Origin: Spongorhabdus nitratireducens
Lineage (GTDB): Bacteria; Pseudomonadota; Gammaproteobacteria; Pseudomonadales; Endozoicomonadaceae
Assembly: GCA_947387575.1 (NCBI GenBank)
Contig: CANDOC010000003.1
Coordinates: forward strand, 310,001-374,000
Reading direction: 5' to 3'
DNA: 64,000 nt
The notes beneath the pieces were generated by a model. The model did not search any database and was not told where the DNA came from. It saw only the letters and a list, made by a program, of their open reading frames with translations. A program made the translations under genes and the position numbers. Below are positions 40,206 through 50,561 of this stretch, in pieces. The first letter of the stretch is position 1. The number at the start of each line of letters is the position of its first letter.

Positions 40206-42185
40206 TCAGTGCTGTCCGGCTGCATCGCCAACAGAACCGTCATCTTTGCCATCTTTGTCAGCAACATCAGACTCGGTCTTTTTATCTTCCTTGTCTTCAG
40301 CTGCTTCAGCTTTTTCAGCGTCCTTACCGGTGCCGTTATCATCACTGGAGTCCTTCGGAGGACGCGGCTTCTTGCCTTCCATGATGTCATCGATCTGATC
40401 AGAGTCGATCGTCTCGTACTGCATCAGGGCATCCGCCATAACATCCAGCTTGGAGCGGTTATCTTCCAAAATCTGCTTCGCAGTTGCATAACTATAATCG
40501 ACGATGGCTCGAACCTCTTCGTCAATCATGCGGGCAGTTTCACCGGAAACGTTCATGCGACCGCCACTGTTGTAGTTCTTGCCGAGGAATACTTCACCTT
40601 CTTCCTCGTCATACATCAGCGGACCGAGCTTCTCGGACAGGCCCCACTTGGTCACCATATTACGGGCGATCTGGGTAGCACGCTGAATATCGTTGGAAGC
40701 ACCGGTGGTAACACCGTCAAAACCCAGCGTCATTTCTTCCGCAATACGACCACCGAACAGGCTGCAGATCTGACTGGTCAGCGCCCGTTTGCTCTGGCTG
40801 TAACGATCCTCTTCCGGCAGGAACATGGTGACACCCAGCGCACGTCCACGAGGGATAATACTCACCTTGTATACCGGGTCATGGTCAGGTACCAGACGAC
40901 CGACAATCGCGTGACCGGCTTCATGGTAAGCTGTATTCAGCTTTTCAGCTTCACTCATGACCATGGACTTGCGCTCGGCGCCCATCATGATCTTGTCCTT
41001 GGCCTTGTCGAACTCAGCCATCTCAACTAGACGCTTGTTATCACGGGCAGAGAACAGAGCCGCTTCGTTAACCAGGTTTGCGAGATCAGCACCAGAGAAG
41101 CCTGGAGTACCACGAGCAATGACCGCTGGATTAACATCATCACCGACCGGTACTTTGCGCATGTGAACTTTCAGAATCTGTTCACGGCCGCGAATATCCG
41201 GCAGCGGTACAACAACCTGACGGTCGAAACGACCAGGACGCAGCAGTGCCGGGTCCAGTACGTCAGGACGGTTAGTTGCCGCAATTACAATAATACCGTC
41301 GTTGGCTTCAAAGCCGTCCATTTCAACCAGCAGCTGGTTCAGTGTCTGCTCACGTTCGTCGTGACCGCCGCCCATACCGGCACCACGATGGCGACCTACC
41401 GCATCAATCTCGTCAATAAAGATAATGCATGGAGCCTGCTTCTTGGCCTGATCGAACATATCGCGGACACGGGACGCACCCACACCCACAAACATTTCCA
41501 CAAAGTCAGAACCGGAAATAGTGAAAAACGGTACTTTGGCTTCACCGGCAATTGCTTTTGCCAGCAGGGTTTTACCAGTACCCGGTGAACCCACCATCAG
41601 CACACCACGGGGAATACGACCACCCAGACGCTGGAACTTGCCCGGATCTTTCAGGAAGTCGACGAGTTCCTGTACATCGTCTTTCGCTTCGTCAACACCG
41701 GCAACATCGCTGAAGGTGGTCTTGATCTGGTCTTCAGACAGCAGACGTGCCTTGCTCTTGCCAAAACTCATCGGACCGCCACGACCACCGCCGCCGCCCT
41801 GCATCTGGCGCATAAAGAACATAAAGACGGCAATGATCACCAGAATCGGGAAACTGGCAACCAGCAACTGAGTCCAGATACTTTGCTTTTCAATCGGCTT
41901 CGCTTCTACCTGCACATTGTTGCGCAGCAGCTCATCCATCAGTTTGTCATCACGAATAGTCGGCGGCAGGTTGGTCTCAAACCGCTCACCATTATTCAGT
42001 ACACCTGTCAGGGTGAAGCCATCAATTTCAACTCTGCCCACCTGGCGATTTTCAACCTGGCTGACAAAGTCAGAGTAATTCAGCTTCTGGGTAGCAGACT
42101 GCATGCCATCAAAATTTTTGAAGACAGTCAGCAACACCAACGCAATAATGACCCAGAGGATCAGATTCTTTGCCATATCGTTCAA
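40206..42185 (-). CDS. ftsH: ATP-dependent zinc metalloprotease FtsH
   Basis: 659 residues. The start is TTG 42185 with AGAGGG seven bases upstream ([11 protein letters not shown]); ATG 42176 is the alternative. Two membrane helices (about 7-25 and 103-122) flank a periplasmic domain. The AAA domain has Walker A GSPGTGKT, Walker [12 protein letters not shown] and second-region-of-homology [20 protein letters not shown]. The protease has the zinc site HEAGH. The Asp/Lys/Glu-rich tail of about 50 residues is typical of Pseudomonas-type FtsH. It degrades membrane proteins and, in E. coli, sigma-32 and LpxC. Confidence 0.98.
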   Translation of the reverse strand: MNDMAKNLILWVIIALVLLTVFKNFDGMQSATQKLNYSDFVSQVENRQVGRVEIDGFTLTGVLNNGERFETNLPPTIRDDKLMDELLRNNVQVEAKPIEKQSIWTQLLVASFPILVIIAVFMFFMRQMQGGGGGRGGPMSFGKSKARLLSEDQIKTTFSDVAGVDEAKDDVQELVDFLKDPGKFQRLGGRIPRGVLMVGSPGTGKTLLAKAIAGEAKVPFFTISGSDFVEMFVGVGASRVRDMFDQAKKQAPCIIFIDEIDAVGRHRGAGMGGGHDEREQTLNQLLVEMDGFEANDGIIVIAATNRPDVLDPALLRPGRFDRQVVVPLPDIRGREQILKVHMRKVPVGDDVNPAVIARGTPGFSGADLANLVNEAALFSARDNKRLVEMAEFDKAKDKIMMGAERKSMVMSEAEKLNTAYHEAGHAIVGRLVPDHDPVYKVSIIPRGRALGVTMFLPEEDRYSQSKRALTSQICSLFGGRIAEEMTLGFDGVTTGASNDIQRATQIARNMVTKWGLSEKLGPLMYDEEEGEVFLGKNYNSGGRMNVSGETARMIDEEVRAIVDYSYATAKQILEDNRSKLDVMADALMQYETIDSDQIDDIMEGKKPRPPKDSSDDNGTGKDAEKAEAAEDKEDKKTESDVADKDGKDDGSVGDAAGQH

Positions 42186-42515
42186 GGAACTACCCTCTTT
42201 GGTTATAAAGATCTGCAGTCATTGCAGACGTGGAATACTCGGGAACGTTGTGTCGCTTCGCTTGCGCTTTTGTCATCATTATCTGGCTTTAGCCGCCACC
42301 CTCTTACCTCGGAAACCTTCTGTAAAGACATCTGTCTCACATACGACAGGCTTCACAGATTAAAACGCTTTTAGGCTCTAACATACACCAAAGGCAAACA
42401 CATCAACAGGCGCAGGCCTATAGAAAACTGCTATCAGCCTCATAAACCGGTGTATGAATCCGGCCTGTTTTAAGACAATATTTTCACCGTCGCAACAGTG
42501 AGTAATCATTATCAT
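42186..42515 (-). other. rlmE-ftsH intergenic region, 330 bases
   Basis: No gene seen. A small TCTGCA-GTCAT-TGCAGA hairpin lies at 42212-42228, close before ftsH. Promoters for ftsH are expected here, but I see no sigma-32 site as clear as those before dnaK and grpE. Confidence 0.35.
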
Positions 42516-43136
42516 TCAGGGGCGAAACCCTTTCCCCAGCAGGTACACTTCCCGCGACCGGGCTCTTGATGCTTCCGGTTTACGTGTGATCACCTTGCTA
42601 AAACTACTGCGCAGGTCCTGCATATAGGGATCAAACCCTTCACCCTGGAACACTTTGGCCAGGAAATTACCACCCGGACGCAGCACCTGTTTCGCCATAT
42701 CCAGCGCCAGCTCGACCAGATACATAGCCTGCGGCTGATCGACGGCACTCATACCACTCATATTGGGGGCCATATCGGAAATTACAAGGTCAAACCTATC
42801 ATCTCCAATAACACCCAGAATTTCTTCCAGTACCGACTCTTCAGTAAAGTCACCCTGAATAAAGTCAACACCGGCCATGGAGTTCATCGGGAGAATATCG
42901 GAAGCAACCACCCGGCCAGTATCACCGACCAGCTCTGCCGCAACTTGCGACCAGCCTCCGGGTGCTGCACCCAGGTCAATCACCTTCATCCCCGGACGAA
43001 TCAGCTGATCCTTTTCCTGAATTTCCAGCAGTTTATAACTGGCACGTGAGCGATACCCATCTTTTTGCGACATTTTGACATAACGGTCATCAAAATGTTC
43101 CTGCAACCAACGCCCACTACTCTTTGATCTAGCCAT
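42516..43136 (-). CDS. rlmE: 23S rRNA (uridine-2552-2'-O) methyltransferase
   Basis: 206 residues from ATG 43136 ([20 protein letters not shown]); the frame is open to a GTG at 43166. [16 protein letters not shown] carries the first lysine of the K-D-K-E tetrad, [15 protein letters not shown] binds S-adenosylmethionine, [13 protein letters not shown] contains the Asp, and [14 protein letters not shown] contains the second Lys. It methylates U2552 of 23S rRNA. rlmE-ftsH in tandem and divergent yhbY is the classic arrangement. Confidence 0.96.
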   Translation of the reverse strand: MARSKSSGRWLQEHFDDRYVKMSQKDGYRSRASYKLLEIQEKDQLIRPGMKVIDLGAAPGGWSQVAAELVGDTGRVVASDILPMNSMAGVDFIQGDFTEESVLEEILGVIGDDRFDLVISDMAPNMSGMSAVDQPQAMYLVELALDMAKQVLRPGGNFLAKVFQGEGFDPYMQDLRSSFSKVITRKPEASRARSREVYLLGKGFRP

Positions 43137-43209
43137 TACAGATTCAAATACTCTCAGTTCATGCACCGGCAGAGGAAGTAACCCTCTGCCAGAAGGGAAA
43201 CAAACGCAA

Positions 43210-43374
43210 TAAGTGCCCAGACAATTGCTTTCAAATATTTTGGCGAGTGGATTTTTTCATCCTGCAAGGCGCAACATCGGGAGCGTAGCCTTAGCTACGT
43301 GACCAGCGTTGCAACGCAGCTAGGGTGGAAAAAGACGCCGCGAAAATATTTGAAAGCAATTGTCTGGGTACTTA
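43210..43374. repeat. 165-base near-palindromic MITE-like intergenic repeat
   Basis: Terminal inverted repeats of 32 bases (43210-43241 and 43343-43374) differ at one position; core CCCAGACAATTGCTTTCAAA. The exact centre is a perfect small hairpin CGTAGC-CTTA-GCTACG (43284-43299), and the sequence between is an imperfect complement (GCAAGGCGCAAC versus GTTGCAACGC). The whole unit can fold as one long hairpin. It has no coding capacity. It lies in the divergent gap between rlmE and yhbY and causes an artificial upstream extension of the yhbY frame. Confidence 0.8.
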
Positions 43375-43498
43375 CAACTCAAGTAGAATCCCCCTCCTTT
43401 TCTATTCTACCCTTGTTGGGTTTCAGCGCATAAGCATTTCAGGTGACAACCTTACAGCCGGCGCTGCCGTAAACCCCCTAACTTTAGAGCAAGCAAAT

Positions 43499-43801
43499 AT
43501 GTCACTGACTGCAACCCAAAAAAAGCGCTTCCGCAGCCTGGGCCACAACCTGAACCCGGTAGTTACCGTTGCCGAGAACGGCCTGAGCGAAGGTGTTGTT
43601 CTGGAAACCAATCGTGCGCTGGATGACCACGAACTGATCAAGGTGAAGTTCCAGGTTAATGATCGCGACATTCGCAAGGAATGGATGGTTGAACTGTGCC
43701 AGAAAGTTGAAGCTGAAATGGTACAGACCATCGGCAAGATTGCGCTGATCTACCGTCCTGCAGAAGAGCCAAACCCTCGCCTCTCCAACCTGATGCGATA
43801 A
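43499..43801 (+). CDS. yhbY: YhbY-family (CRM domain) ribosome-associated RNA-binding protein
   Basis: 100 residues from ATG 43499 (MSLTATQKKRFRSLGHNLNPVVTVAENGLSEGV). The frame continues upstream into the neighbouring repeat, but the protein family starts here. The CRM fold is shown by LNPVVTVAENGLS, ALDDHELIKVKF and GKIALIYRPAEEPNPRLSNL. E. coli YhbY binds the large ribosomal subunit precursor. It is divergent from rlmE and convergent with greA. Confidence 0.94.
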   Translation: MSLTATQKKRFRSLGHNLNPVVTVAENGLSEGVVLETNRALDDHELIKVKFQVNDRDIRKEWMVELCQKVEAEMVQTIGKIALIYRPAEEPNPRLSNLMR

Positions 43802-43823
43802 CAGCTTCTGGTCAGACTGATAC

Positions 43824-43857
43824 AAAAAAGGCGGAGTCAGAAGACTTCGCCTTTTTT
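43824..43857. terminator. Bidirectional terminator between yhbY and greA
   Basis: AAAAAAGGCGGAGTC, loop AGAA, GACTTCGCCTTTTTT, one G-U pair; between convergent genes. Confidence 0.92.
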
Positions 43858-43878
43858 ATATCTCAGCTCAAGCAGAAA

Positions 43879-44355
43879 TCAGACGTGGGAAACCTCGTCA
43901 ATTTCATACTCGACCATACCACCCGGCGTGTGTACCGCTACAACATCACCTTCTTCCTTGCCAATCAGCGCCCGGGCAATCGGGGAATTGACTGAAATCC
44001 GGTTCTGCTTGATATCCGCCTCGTCATCACCAACGATCTTGTATTCGACAGACTTGTCGTCATCAAGATTGGTCAGGGATACCGTCACACCGAAAATAAC
44101 CTTGCCGGTATTTTCAATAGACTTGATATCAATCACCAGTGCTGCGCCCAGCTTGGATTCAATTTCGGTAATACGGCCTTCGACAAAGCTCTGCTGTTCC
44201 CGGGCCGCATGGTATTCAGCGTTTTCCTTCAGGTCACCCAGTTCACGAGCCTCGGCAATGGCCTGACTGATACGCGGCCGCTCAACGGTCTTCAGGCGGT
44301 TCATTTCCTCGCGCAGGGCCGCTTCACCCTCTACCGTCATGGGAACTCGATTCAT
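43879..44355 (-). CDS. greA: Transcription elongation factor GreA
   Basis: 158 residues, the normal length. [50 protein letters not shown] is the coiled-coil with the acidic tip (Asp-Leu-Lys-Glu-Asn) that enters the polymerase secondary channel. [23 protein letters not shown] is the C-terminal FKBP-like domain. It rescues backtracked RNA polymerase by stimulating transcript cleavage. ATG overlaps the carB stop by four bases. Confidence 0.97.
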   Translation of the reverse strand: MNRVPMTVEGEAALREEMNRLKTVERPRISQAIAEARELGDLKENAEYHAAREQQSFVEGRITEIESKLGAALVIDIKSIENTGKVIFGVTVSLTNLDDDKSVEYKIVGDDEADIKQNRISVNSPIARALIGKEEGDVVAVHTPGGMVEYEIDEVSHV

Positions 44356-47300
44356 CCAATCTTACCTTCGTGCAAATCCTGTAAACGTCTAACTGCTCTC
44401 TCCGGGCCAAACTGGATTGCACGTGCAACCGCTTCGGCACCGGCCAAGGTAGTAGTGTAGAGTACCTTGTGAGTCAGTGCGGATCGGCGGATTGTATATG
44501 AGTCGGCTATGGCCTGACGACCCTCAGTAGTATTAACCACCAGAGCCACTTCACCGTTTACAACCATATCAACCAGGTGCGGACGTCCTTCAAGCACTTT
44601 ATTAACTTCAGTTACAGGAAGACCTGCAGCCCGGATCATTGCCGCTGTTCCGCGGGTTGCATACAGTTCAAAGCCAATTTCACGCAACAGGGCCGCTACG
44701 CCGGCAATCTTTGGCTTGTCCTGCTCCCGCACACTGAGAATGACATTACCACCGGCCGGCAGTTTCATTTTCACCGCCAGCTGAGCTTTGGCATAAGCTT
44801 CGGCAAAGGTCTTACCGGCACCCATAACCTCACCGGTTGAGCGCATTTCCGGTCCGAGGATCGGGTCAACACCGGGGAATTTATTGAACGGGAATACCGC
44901 TTCCTTGACGCTGTAGTAAGGAGGCACGATCTCCTGAGTAAAGCCAACCTGCTCCAGTGTTTTCCCGGCCATCACCCGCGCTGCAATTTTTGCCAGTGAG
45001 GTGCCAATGCATTTGGATACAAAAGGTACAGTCCGGGAAGCTCGTGGATTAACTTCAATGACATAAATTTCGCCATCCTGAACTGCCAGCTGCACATTCA
45101 TCAGGCCGACAACGCCCAACTCCAGCGCCATGGCCTTGACCTGCTCGCGGATGGTTTGCTGGGTTGCATCATCCAGACTGTACGGCGGCAGTGAACAGCC
45201 AGAGTCACCGGAGTGAATCCCGGCCTGCTCGATATGCTGCATGATGGCACCGATAACCACCTGCTCTCCGTCGCATACAGCATCAACATCCACTTCCACT
45301 GCATGGGACAGGAAGTAATCAAGCAACACTGGACTTTCATTGGAAACCTGAACCGCTTCATGCATATAACGGTTCAGCTCTTCTTCCGAGCTAACGATTT
45401 CCATAGCACGGCCACCCAGAACATACGACGGACGTACAACCAGTGGATAACCGATTTCCTCCGCTTTCTCGATCGCTTCTTCCACACTGCGAACAGTCGC
45501 ATTGGAAGGTTGCTTCAGACCCAGCGCCTGAATCATTTGCTGGAATCGCTCACGATCTTCTGCCCGGTCAATCGCTTCCGGGCTGGTACCGATAATCGGT
45601 ACGCCTTCAGCTTCCAGTGCCCGCGCCAGTTTCAGTGGAGTCTGACCACCGTACTGCACAATCACACCCTTGGGCTTTTCAACTTCAACGATTGCCAGCA
45701 CATCTTCCAGAGTTACCGGCTCAAAATAGAGGCGGTCGGAAGTATCGTAGTCAGTGGAAACGGTTTCCGGGTTACAGTTCACCATAATGGTTTCGTAACC
45801 GTCTTCCCGCATCGCCAGCGCCGCGTGAACACAGCAATAATCGAATTCGATACCCTGACCGATCCGGTTAGGTCCACCGCCGATAACCATAATCTTGTCA
45901 CGATCAGACGGCTGCGCTTCACACTCCTCGTCATAACTGGAGTACATATATGCTGTCGTTGAAGCGAATTCGGCGGCACAGGTATCCACCCGCTTGTAAA
46001 CCGGCTTCACATTGGCAGACAGTCGAGCTTGGCGGAAGTCGCTTTCAGCAACATTCAGAATTTCAGCCAGACGGGTATCACTAAAGCCCTTGCGTTTCAG
46101 GCGACGGATTTCCAGTGAATCAAGAGCGGACAGAGACTTGCCGGCCAAAACCGCTTCGTCATTAACCAGGTCTTCAATCTGGATCAGGAACCAGGGATCA
46201 ATACCGGACAGATCAAAGATACTTTCCAGGCTCATGCCGTGACGGAAGGCATCGGCCACATACCAGATACGCTCGGCTTTCGGTACAGCCAGTTCGGCCT
46301 TGATCTTGTTCAGCGCGCCTTCAGCTCCGACTTCCAGCTGGGGATCAAAACCGGTCGCACCGGTCTCAAGACCACGCAGTGCTTTCTGTACAGATTCCTG
46401 GAAATTACGGCCTATAGCCATCACCTCACCAACAGACTTCATCTGGGTGGTCAGGCGGTCATCAGCTTGGGGGAACTTCTCAAAGGCGAAGCGAGGAATT
46501 TTGGTAACAACATAATCAATTGCCGGCTCGAATGATGCCGGTGTCACTCCGCCGGTGATCTCATTACGCAGCTCATCCAGGGTGTAGCCCACAGCCAGTT
46601 TGGCTGCGACCTTGGCAATCGGGAAACCGGTTGCTTTTGAGGCCAGCGCCGATGAACGGGAAACCCGCGGGTTCATTTCGATAACAACCATCCGGCCGTT
46701 TTCCGGGCTGATACCAAACTGAACGTTTGAACCACCGGTTTCTACACCGATTTCACGCAATACGGCAACCGACGCATTACGCATCAGTTGATACTCTTTA
46801 TCAGTCAGCGTCTGTGCCGGGGCAACAGTAATGGAGTCACCGGTATGAACCCCCATCGGGTCAAAGTTTTCGATGGCGCAGACAATAATGCAGTTATCGT
46901 TACGATCCCGCACCACTTCCATTTCATACTCTTTCCAGCCAATCAGCGACTCATCGATCAACAGCTCGTTAGTCGGTGACAGGTCGAGGCCACGGGTACA
47001 GATTTCTTCAAATTCGTCCCGGTTATAGGCAATACCGCCACCGGTTCCGCCCATAGTAAACGACGGGCGAATAATGCAGGGAAAGCCAACCTTTTCCAGT
47101 ACACGACGCGCATCTTCCATAGAATGAGCAATACCGGAGCGCGGTGTTTCCAGACCGATATTTTTCATCGCCTTGTCAAATAGCTGACGATCTTCGGCTT
47201 TATCAATCGCCTGCTGATCGGCACCGATCAACTCAACACCGTATTTATCCAGAATGCCCTGATGGTGAAGATCCAGTGCACAGTTCAGTGCAGTCTGGCC

Positions 47301-47573
47301 GCCCATGGTCGGCAGCAGTGCTTTCGGGCGTTCTTTTTCGATAACTTTGGCGACAGTTTCCCAGCGGATCGGCTCAATATAGGTGGCATCCGCCATTGAG
47401 GGGTCTGTCATGATGGTGGCAGGGTTCGAGTTAACCAGAATAACCCGGTACCCCTCTTCTTTCAGCGCCTTGCAGGCCTGAGCACCGGAATAGTCAAACT
47501 CGCAAGCCTGTCCGATAATAATCGGGCCGGCACCCAGAATGAGAATACTGTCGATATCTGTACGCTTGGGCAT
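44352..47573 (-). CDS. carB: Carbamoyl-phosphate synthase large subunit
   Basis: 1073 residues, as in E. coli. Two homologous ATP-grasp halves: [57 protein letters not shown] and, near residue 555, [50 protein letters not shown]. The C-terminal MGS-like domain from about 940 binds regulators (ornithine, UMP in E. coli). It makes carbamoyl phosphate from bicarbonate, ammonia delivered by CarA and two ATP, for pyrimidines and arginine. It is 144 bases from carA, with two hairpins between. Confidence 0.99.
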   Translation of the reverse strand: MPKRTDIDSILILGAGPIIIGQACEFDYSGAQACKALKEEGYRVILVNSNPATIMTDPSMADATYIEPIRWETVAKVIEKERPKALLPTMGGQTALNCALDLHHQGILDKYGVELIGADQQAIDKAEDRQLFDKAMKNIGLETPRSGIAHSMEDARRVLEKVGFPCIIRPSFTMGGTGGGIAYNRDEFEEICTRGLDLSPTNELLIDESLIGWKEYEMEVVRDRNDNCIIVCAIENFDPMGVHTGDSITVAPAQTLTDKEYQLMRNASVAVLREIGVETGGSNVQFGISPENGRMVVIEMNPRVSRSSALASKATGFPIAKVAAKLAVGYTLDELRNEITGGVTPASFEPAIDYVVTKIPRFAFEKFPQADDRLTTQMKSVGEVMAIGRNFQESVQKALRGLETGATGFDPQLEVGAEGALNKIKAELAVPKAERIWYVADAFRHGMSLESIFDLSGIDPWFLIQIEDLVNDEAVLAGKSLSALDSLEIRRLKRKGFSDTRLAEILNVAESDFRQARLSANVKPVYKRVDTCAAEFASTTAYMYSSYDEECEAQPSDRDKIMVIGGGPNRIGQGIEFDYCCVHAALAMREDGYETIMVNCNPETVSTDYDTSDRLYFEPVTLEDVLAIVEVEKPKGVIVQYGGQTPLKLARALEAEGVPIIGTSPEAIDRAEDRERFQQMIQALGLKQPSNATVRSVEEAIEKAEEIGYPLVVRPSYVLGGRAMEIVSSEEELNRYMHEAVQVSNESPVLLDYFLSHAVEVDVDAVCDGEQVVIGAIMQHIEQAGIHSGDSGCSLPPYSLDDATQQTIREQVKAMALELGVVGLMNVQLAVQDGEIYVIEVNPRASRTVPFVSKCIGTSLAKIAARVMAGKTLEQVGFTQEIVPPYYSVKEAVFPFNKFPGVDPILGPEMRSTGEVMGAGKTFAEAYAKAQLAVKMKLPAGGNVILSVREQDKPKIAGVAALLREIGFELYATRGTAAMIRAAGLPVTEVNKVLEGRPHLVDMVVNGEVALVVNTTEGRQAIADSYTIRRSALTHKVLYTTTLAGAEAVARAIQFGPERAVRRLQDLHEGKIG

Positions 47574-47644
47574 GGCCTGTTTTTCTTGCTCTGATGTTTT
47601 TTACTATGAAATTTATCCGGAGATACCGCGGGCGCAGTTTCATC

Positions 47645-47701
47645 ATGAACCCCGGTTTAACAATCCGGGGTTCATAACCTGGCTGCCGCGCCGAAGCAGC
47701 C
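47645..47701 (-). promoter_or_regulatory. Two tandem hairpins between carA and carB
   Basis: First stem ATGAACCCCGG / CCGGGGTTCAT (47645-47675, 11 perfect pairs, nine-base loop). Second stem GGCTGC / GCAGCC (47681-47701). No T run follows on the minus strand. They may protect or process the carAB mRNA rather than end it. Confidence 0.6.
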
Positions 47702-47717
47702 AGCGGCATAAATTCCG

Positions 47718-48848
47718 TTATCGCGCCTTCATCAACTCGATAAACTGATCAAATAACGGTGCCACATCATGTGGACCCGGACTTGCTTCCGGATGTCCCT
47801 GGAAGCTGAACGCCGGCTTATCAACACGACGAATGCCCTGCAGCGTGTCATCAAACAGCGACTTGTGTGTTGCTTCCAGACATTCCGGCAGTGAGGCTTC
47901 TGCTACCGCAAAACCATGGTTCTGGCTGGTAATCATTACCTTGCCCGATGCCAGATCCTGTACCGGATGATTGGCGCCATGATGACCGAACTTCATTTTT
48001 TCAGTCTTCGCACCACTGGCCAGTGCCAACAGCTGATGCCCAAGACAGATACCGAAGGTCGGCAGACTGGTTTCCAGAATCTGCTGTATGGCTTCAACAG
48101 CATAGTCACAGGGTTCCGGATCTCCCGGGCCATTGGACAGAAATACGCCATCCGGATTCATTGCCAGAACATCTTTGGCCGGTGTTTTGGCGGGAACAAC
48201 GGTCAGGCGGCAGCCACGTTCAGCCAACATTCGCAGAATATTGCGCTTTACCCCGAAGTCATAAGCAACAACGTGGAACTCCGGCTTTTCCTGTACAGAG
48301 TGGCTGTCGGAGACAATATCCCACACGCCTTCAGTCCATTCATAAGGCTCGGATACTGTCACCTGCTGCGCCAGATCCATTCCCTTCAGACCGGGAAAAT
48401 CTTTTGCCAGCGCCAGTGCAGCATCTTCATCAAGCGCAGCATCTCCTGCCACGATACAGCCACCGAGTGCACCTTTTTCCCGTAACAACCGGGTCAGCCT
48501 GCGGGTATCGATATCCGCAATGGCAACCACACCACGCGCTTTCAGCCATTCATCGAGTGACTGCTGCTGACGCCAGTTACTGGCAATAGGCGCCAGATCA
48601 CGAATGATCAAGCCGGCTGCATGAATTGCAGTCGATTCATCATCAATGTCTGTAATGCCGGTATTGCCAATATGGGGATAGGTGAGGGTGACGAGTTGTC
48701 GGGAATAGGATGGGTCGGTAAGAATTTCCTGATAGCCTGTCATGGCGGTATTGAAAACCACCTCGCCGCTGCTAGTGCCATCAGCGCCGATAGCGACACC
48801 CCGGAACAGACTACCATCTTCCAGGGCCAGTAGGGCTGGCTTGCTCAA
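47718..48848 (-). CDS. carA: Carbamoyl-phosphate synthase small subunit
   Basis: 376 residues from TTG 48848. The in-frame ATG at 48863 is followed by AGGGAGG, which is the ribosome site for the TTG, and the Pseudomonas protein starts at the equivalent residue ([11 protein letters not shown] aligns with TKPAILALADG). The N-terminal domain contains the family block [35 protein letters not shown]. The class I glutamine amidotransferase has nucleophile Cys in [11 protein letters not shown] and the His-Glu pair in [11 protein letters not shown]. It hydrolyses glutamine and channels ammonia to CarB. Confidence 0.97.
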   Translation of the reverse strand: MSKPALLALEDGSLFRGVAIGADGTSSGEVVFNTAMTGYQEILTDPSYSRQLVTLTYPHIGNTGITDIDDESTAIHAAGLIIRDLAPIASNWRQQQSLDEWLKARGVVAIADIDTRRLTRLLREKGALGGCIVAGDAALDEDAALALAKDFPGLKGMDLAQQVTVSEPYEWTEGVWDIVSDSHSVQEKPEFHVVAYDFGVKRNILRMLAERGCRLTVVPAKTPAKDVLAMNPDGVFLSNGPGDPEPCDYAVEAIQQILETSLPTFGICLGHQLLALASGAKTEKMKFGHHGANHPVQDLASGKVMITSQNHGFAVAEASLPECLEATHKSLFDDTLQGIRRVDKPAFSFQGHPEASPGPHDVAPLFDQFIELMKAR

Positions 48849-49034
48849 CGAGACCTCCCTCATTCGATCTTCTTTTTACTGCTTATTAACTATTCTTATG
48901 CACACAGCTTCGGGTGAAGCTTAACCTGCTGTCACCCTTGGCACCCGAAGCAGTCTAGCATTAGATCCGCCCACACAAAACAAATAAAAATTCATTTTAA
49001 ATAATTTAATATTCATTTCGTAATAGATGCCGAA

Positions 49035-49073
49035 AAAAAGCGAGATACGGAAAAAATTCCGATCTCGCTTTTT
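49035..49073. terminator. Terminator between the 422-residue unknown gene and carA
   Basis: AAAAAGCGAGAT / ATCTCGCTTTTT around an inner CGGAA/TTCCG stem, with A and T runs on both sides. It ends the upstream unknown gene on the minus strand. carA must then have its own promoter in 48864-49034, a stretch where I see no other feature. Confidence 0.9.
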
Positions 49074-49158
49074 CTTATTAAAGAGCTGAGCCATCGCTTT
49101 AGCGTGGCAAATTTTTCGGATTCTACCTATTCAACCCTGTATATGTCTACGACTTTTT

Positions 49159-50427
49159 TCATCTACGGTTGCTGATTGATCTGAAACGGCGCCCTGAGAG
49201 CGATACCTGACGGTTTCGAACAGGCTTTTCCGGCGGTGCTACATGTTGCCGCAGATAGCGTGCAACAAAATCCTCAGGCGCATTATCCTCCGTGCGGGGA
49301 GTACCCTCAGGCAACTCACTCCAACCATGTTGTTGCAACAGGTAAGGCACCGTTACAGGGTGAGCTGTCATCAGACGCTCCAGCAACTGGGGAGTAACTC
49401 TGTCCATCACATTAACCAGCCGGGCATCAGCAACACCCACAACTTCCTTACCGTCTCCATATTTCTGGTTATATTCCGGCAAGCCTTTTTTGGGCAGGTG
49501 ATCAAACATCACTATTAGTCGCTGCAAAGCTCGGGGAGCCTCTTGCTGTTTCGCTGCGTTCAACAAACGACCGAGTACCGAAAACTGCATTAATTCGAGA
49601 GTATGCAGCGAGAACGGATCCGGACTGGCTTCAGTCAGATACTCCTCTCCGCCAACAAGCTCCCTGGCGACATCCGGAGGTACTCCCGGCCGTAATGGTT
49701 CACCATTCTGCAGTCTCTCCTGTAGATCCTGACTTTCACACAGGTAATAGTGACGGCTGAAGTGCAACATTGAGCCATAGGTCAGCAACCCGTATTTCAT
49801 CATCTGATTCATCATCGGAACCAGAATAAACGGTCTGAAATCTGAACCGGCAAGGTAGAGCAATAACTCATCGCTATTGACCCGTTCTCCGGAAGGGTGC
49901 CCAGATGCCACCAGCCTGGCGACCAGATCCACACCGAGACATGCTTCTTCAGGTGTACGCACGCCTCCGGTATGCGCAAAAAACAAACCAAGAACTACAT
50001 GCTGCTGCTCCACTGATAACGACTGAATGATACGAACCAGCCCGTCCATATCGGAGCCAAGCATTTTAAGGAATCTGGCTCCACCCTGATGGAACTCGGC
50101 TTTCAATAACTGATAGGCCACATCAGGATCAATTTTTTTTGCTGATGCCAGTTTCTTGAGTTTGTTTCTGGAGAATAACCCGCCGCGCGAGCCTGAAACC
50201 GGGCCAGCTTTTCGCCGAAAAAACAGGCCACCGGAATTATGAGAGTCCGGAATCCCACTCCGATTTTGCCCGACTTGCGGCTGAACCCTTCCTGAAACAG
50301 CCTCTGCAGATTTCCCCTGAAATCGACTGGCAACATATTTGCGGGCTCGCGAAAACCAGCCATCCTGACTTTGATTAGTGGCAGCAGGTGGTGATGATGT
50401 CGCTGAATTCCTGCCGAACCATCCCAT
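49159..50427 (-). CDS. Unknown 422-residue protein in the dapB position
   Basis: Not recognised. ATG with AGGGA seven bases upstream. The N-terminal 95 residues are rich in Ser, Gly, Gln and Arg, look disordered and contain four copies of a short motif G-[WL]-F-x-R (MGWFGRN, DGWFSRA, GGLFFRR, GGLFSRN). From about residue 95 the protein looks globular and helical (DPDVAYQLLKAEFHQGGARFLKMLG, VEQQHVVLGLFFAHTGG, FILVPMMNQMMKYGLLTYGSMLHFSRHYYL), ending in a basic tail. No signal peptide or membrane helix is seen. It has its own terminators on both sides, so it is a separate transcription unit between dnaJ and carA, exactly where Pseudomonas has dapB. Confidence 0.8.
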   Translation of the reverse strand: MGWFGRNSATSSPPAATNQSQDGWFSRARKYVASRFQGKSAEAVSGRVQPQVGQNRSGIPDSHNSGGLFFRRKAGPVSGSRGGLFSRNKLKKLASAKKIDPDVAYQLLKAEFHQGGARFLKMLGSDMDGLVRIIQSLSVEQQHVVLGLFFAHTGGVRTPEEACLGVDLVARLVASGHPSGERVNSDELLLYLAGSDFRPFILVPMMNQMMKYGLLTYGSMLHFSRHYYLCESQDLQERLQNGEPLRPGVPPDVARELVGGEEYLTEASPDPFSLHTLELMQFSVLGRLLNAAKQQEAPRALQRLIVMFDHLPKKGLPEYNQKYGDGKEVVGVADARLVNVMDRVTPQLLERLMTAHPVTVPYLLQQHGWSELPEGTPRTEDNAPEDFVARYLRQHVAPPEKPVRNRQVSLSGRRFRSISNRR

Positions 50428-50498
50428 ATAAATATCCCTATTTATCGAGCGCTATTATTTTCAGACTAGACAACTCTCTGCAGGATTTTGGCAGGCAT

Positions 50499-50530
50499 AA
50501 AAAAAGCGGCACCTGAAAGGCACCGCTTTT
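50499..50530 (-). terminator. Terminator after dnaJ
   Basis: On the minus strand AAAAGCGGTGCC, loop TTTCA, GGTGCCGCTTTTTTT, with two G-U pairs near the loop. Confidence 0.9.
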
Positions 50531-50561
50531 ATGACACTCCTATGACGCTGGGAACCAGCGT

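Noticed and set aside
43325-43498. N-terminal extension of YhbY
   Set aside because: The extra 58 codons run through the intergenic repeat; the YhbY family starts at 43499.
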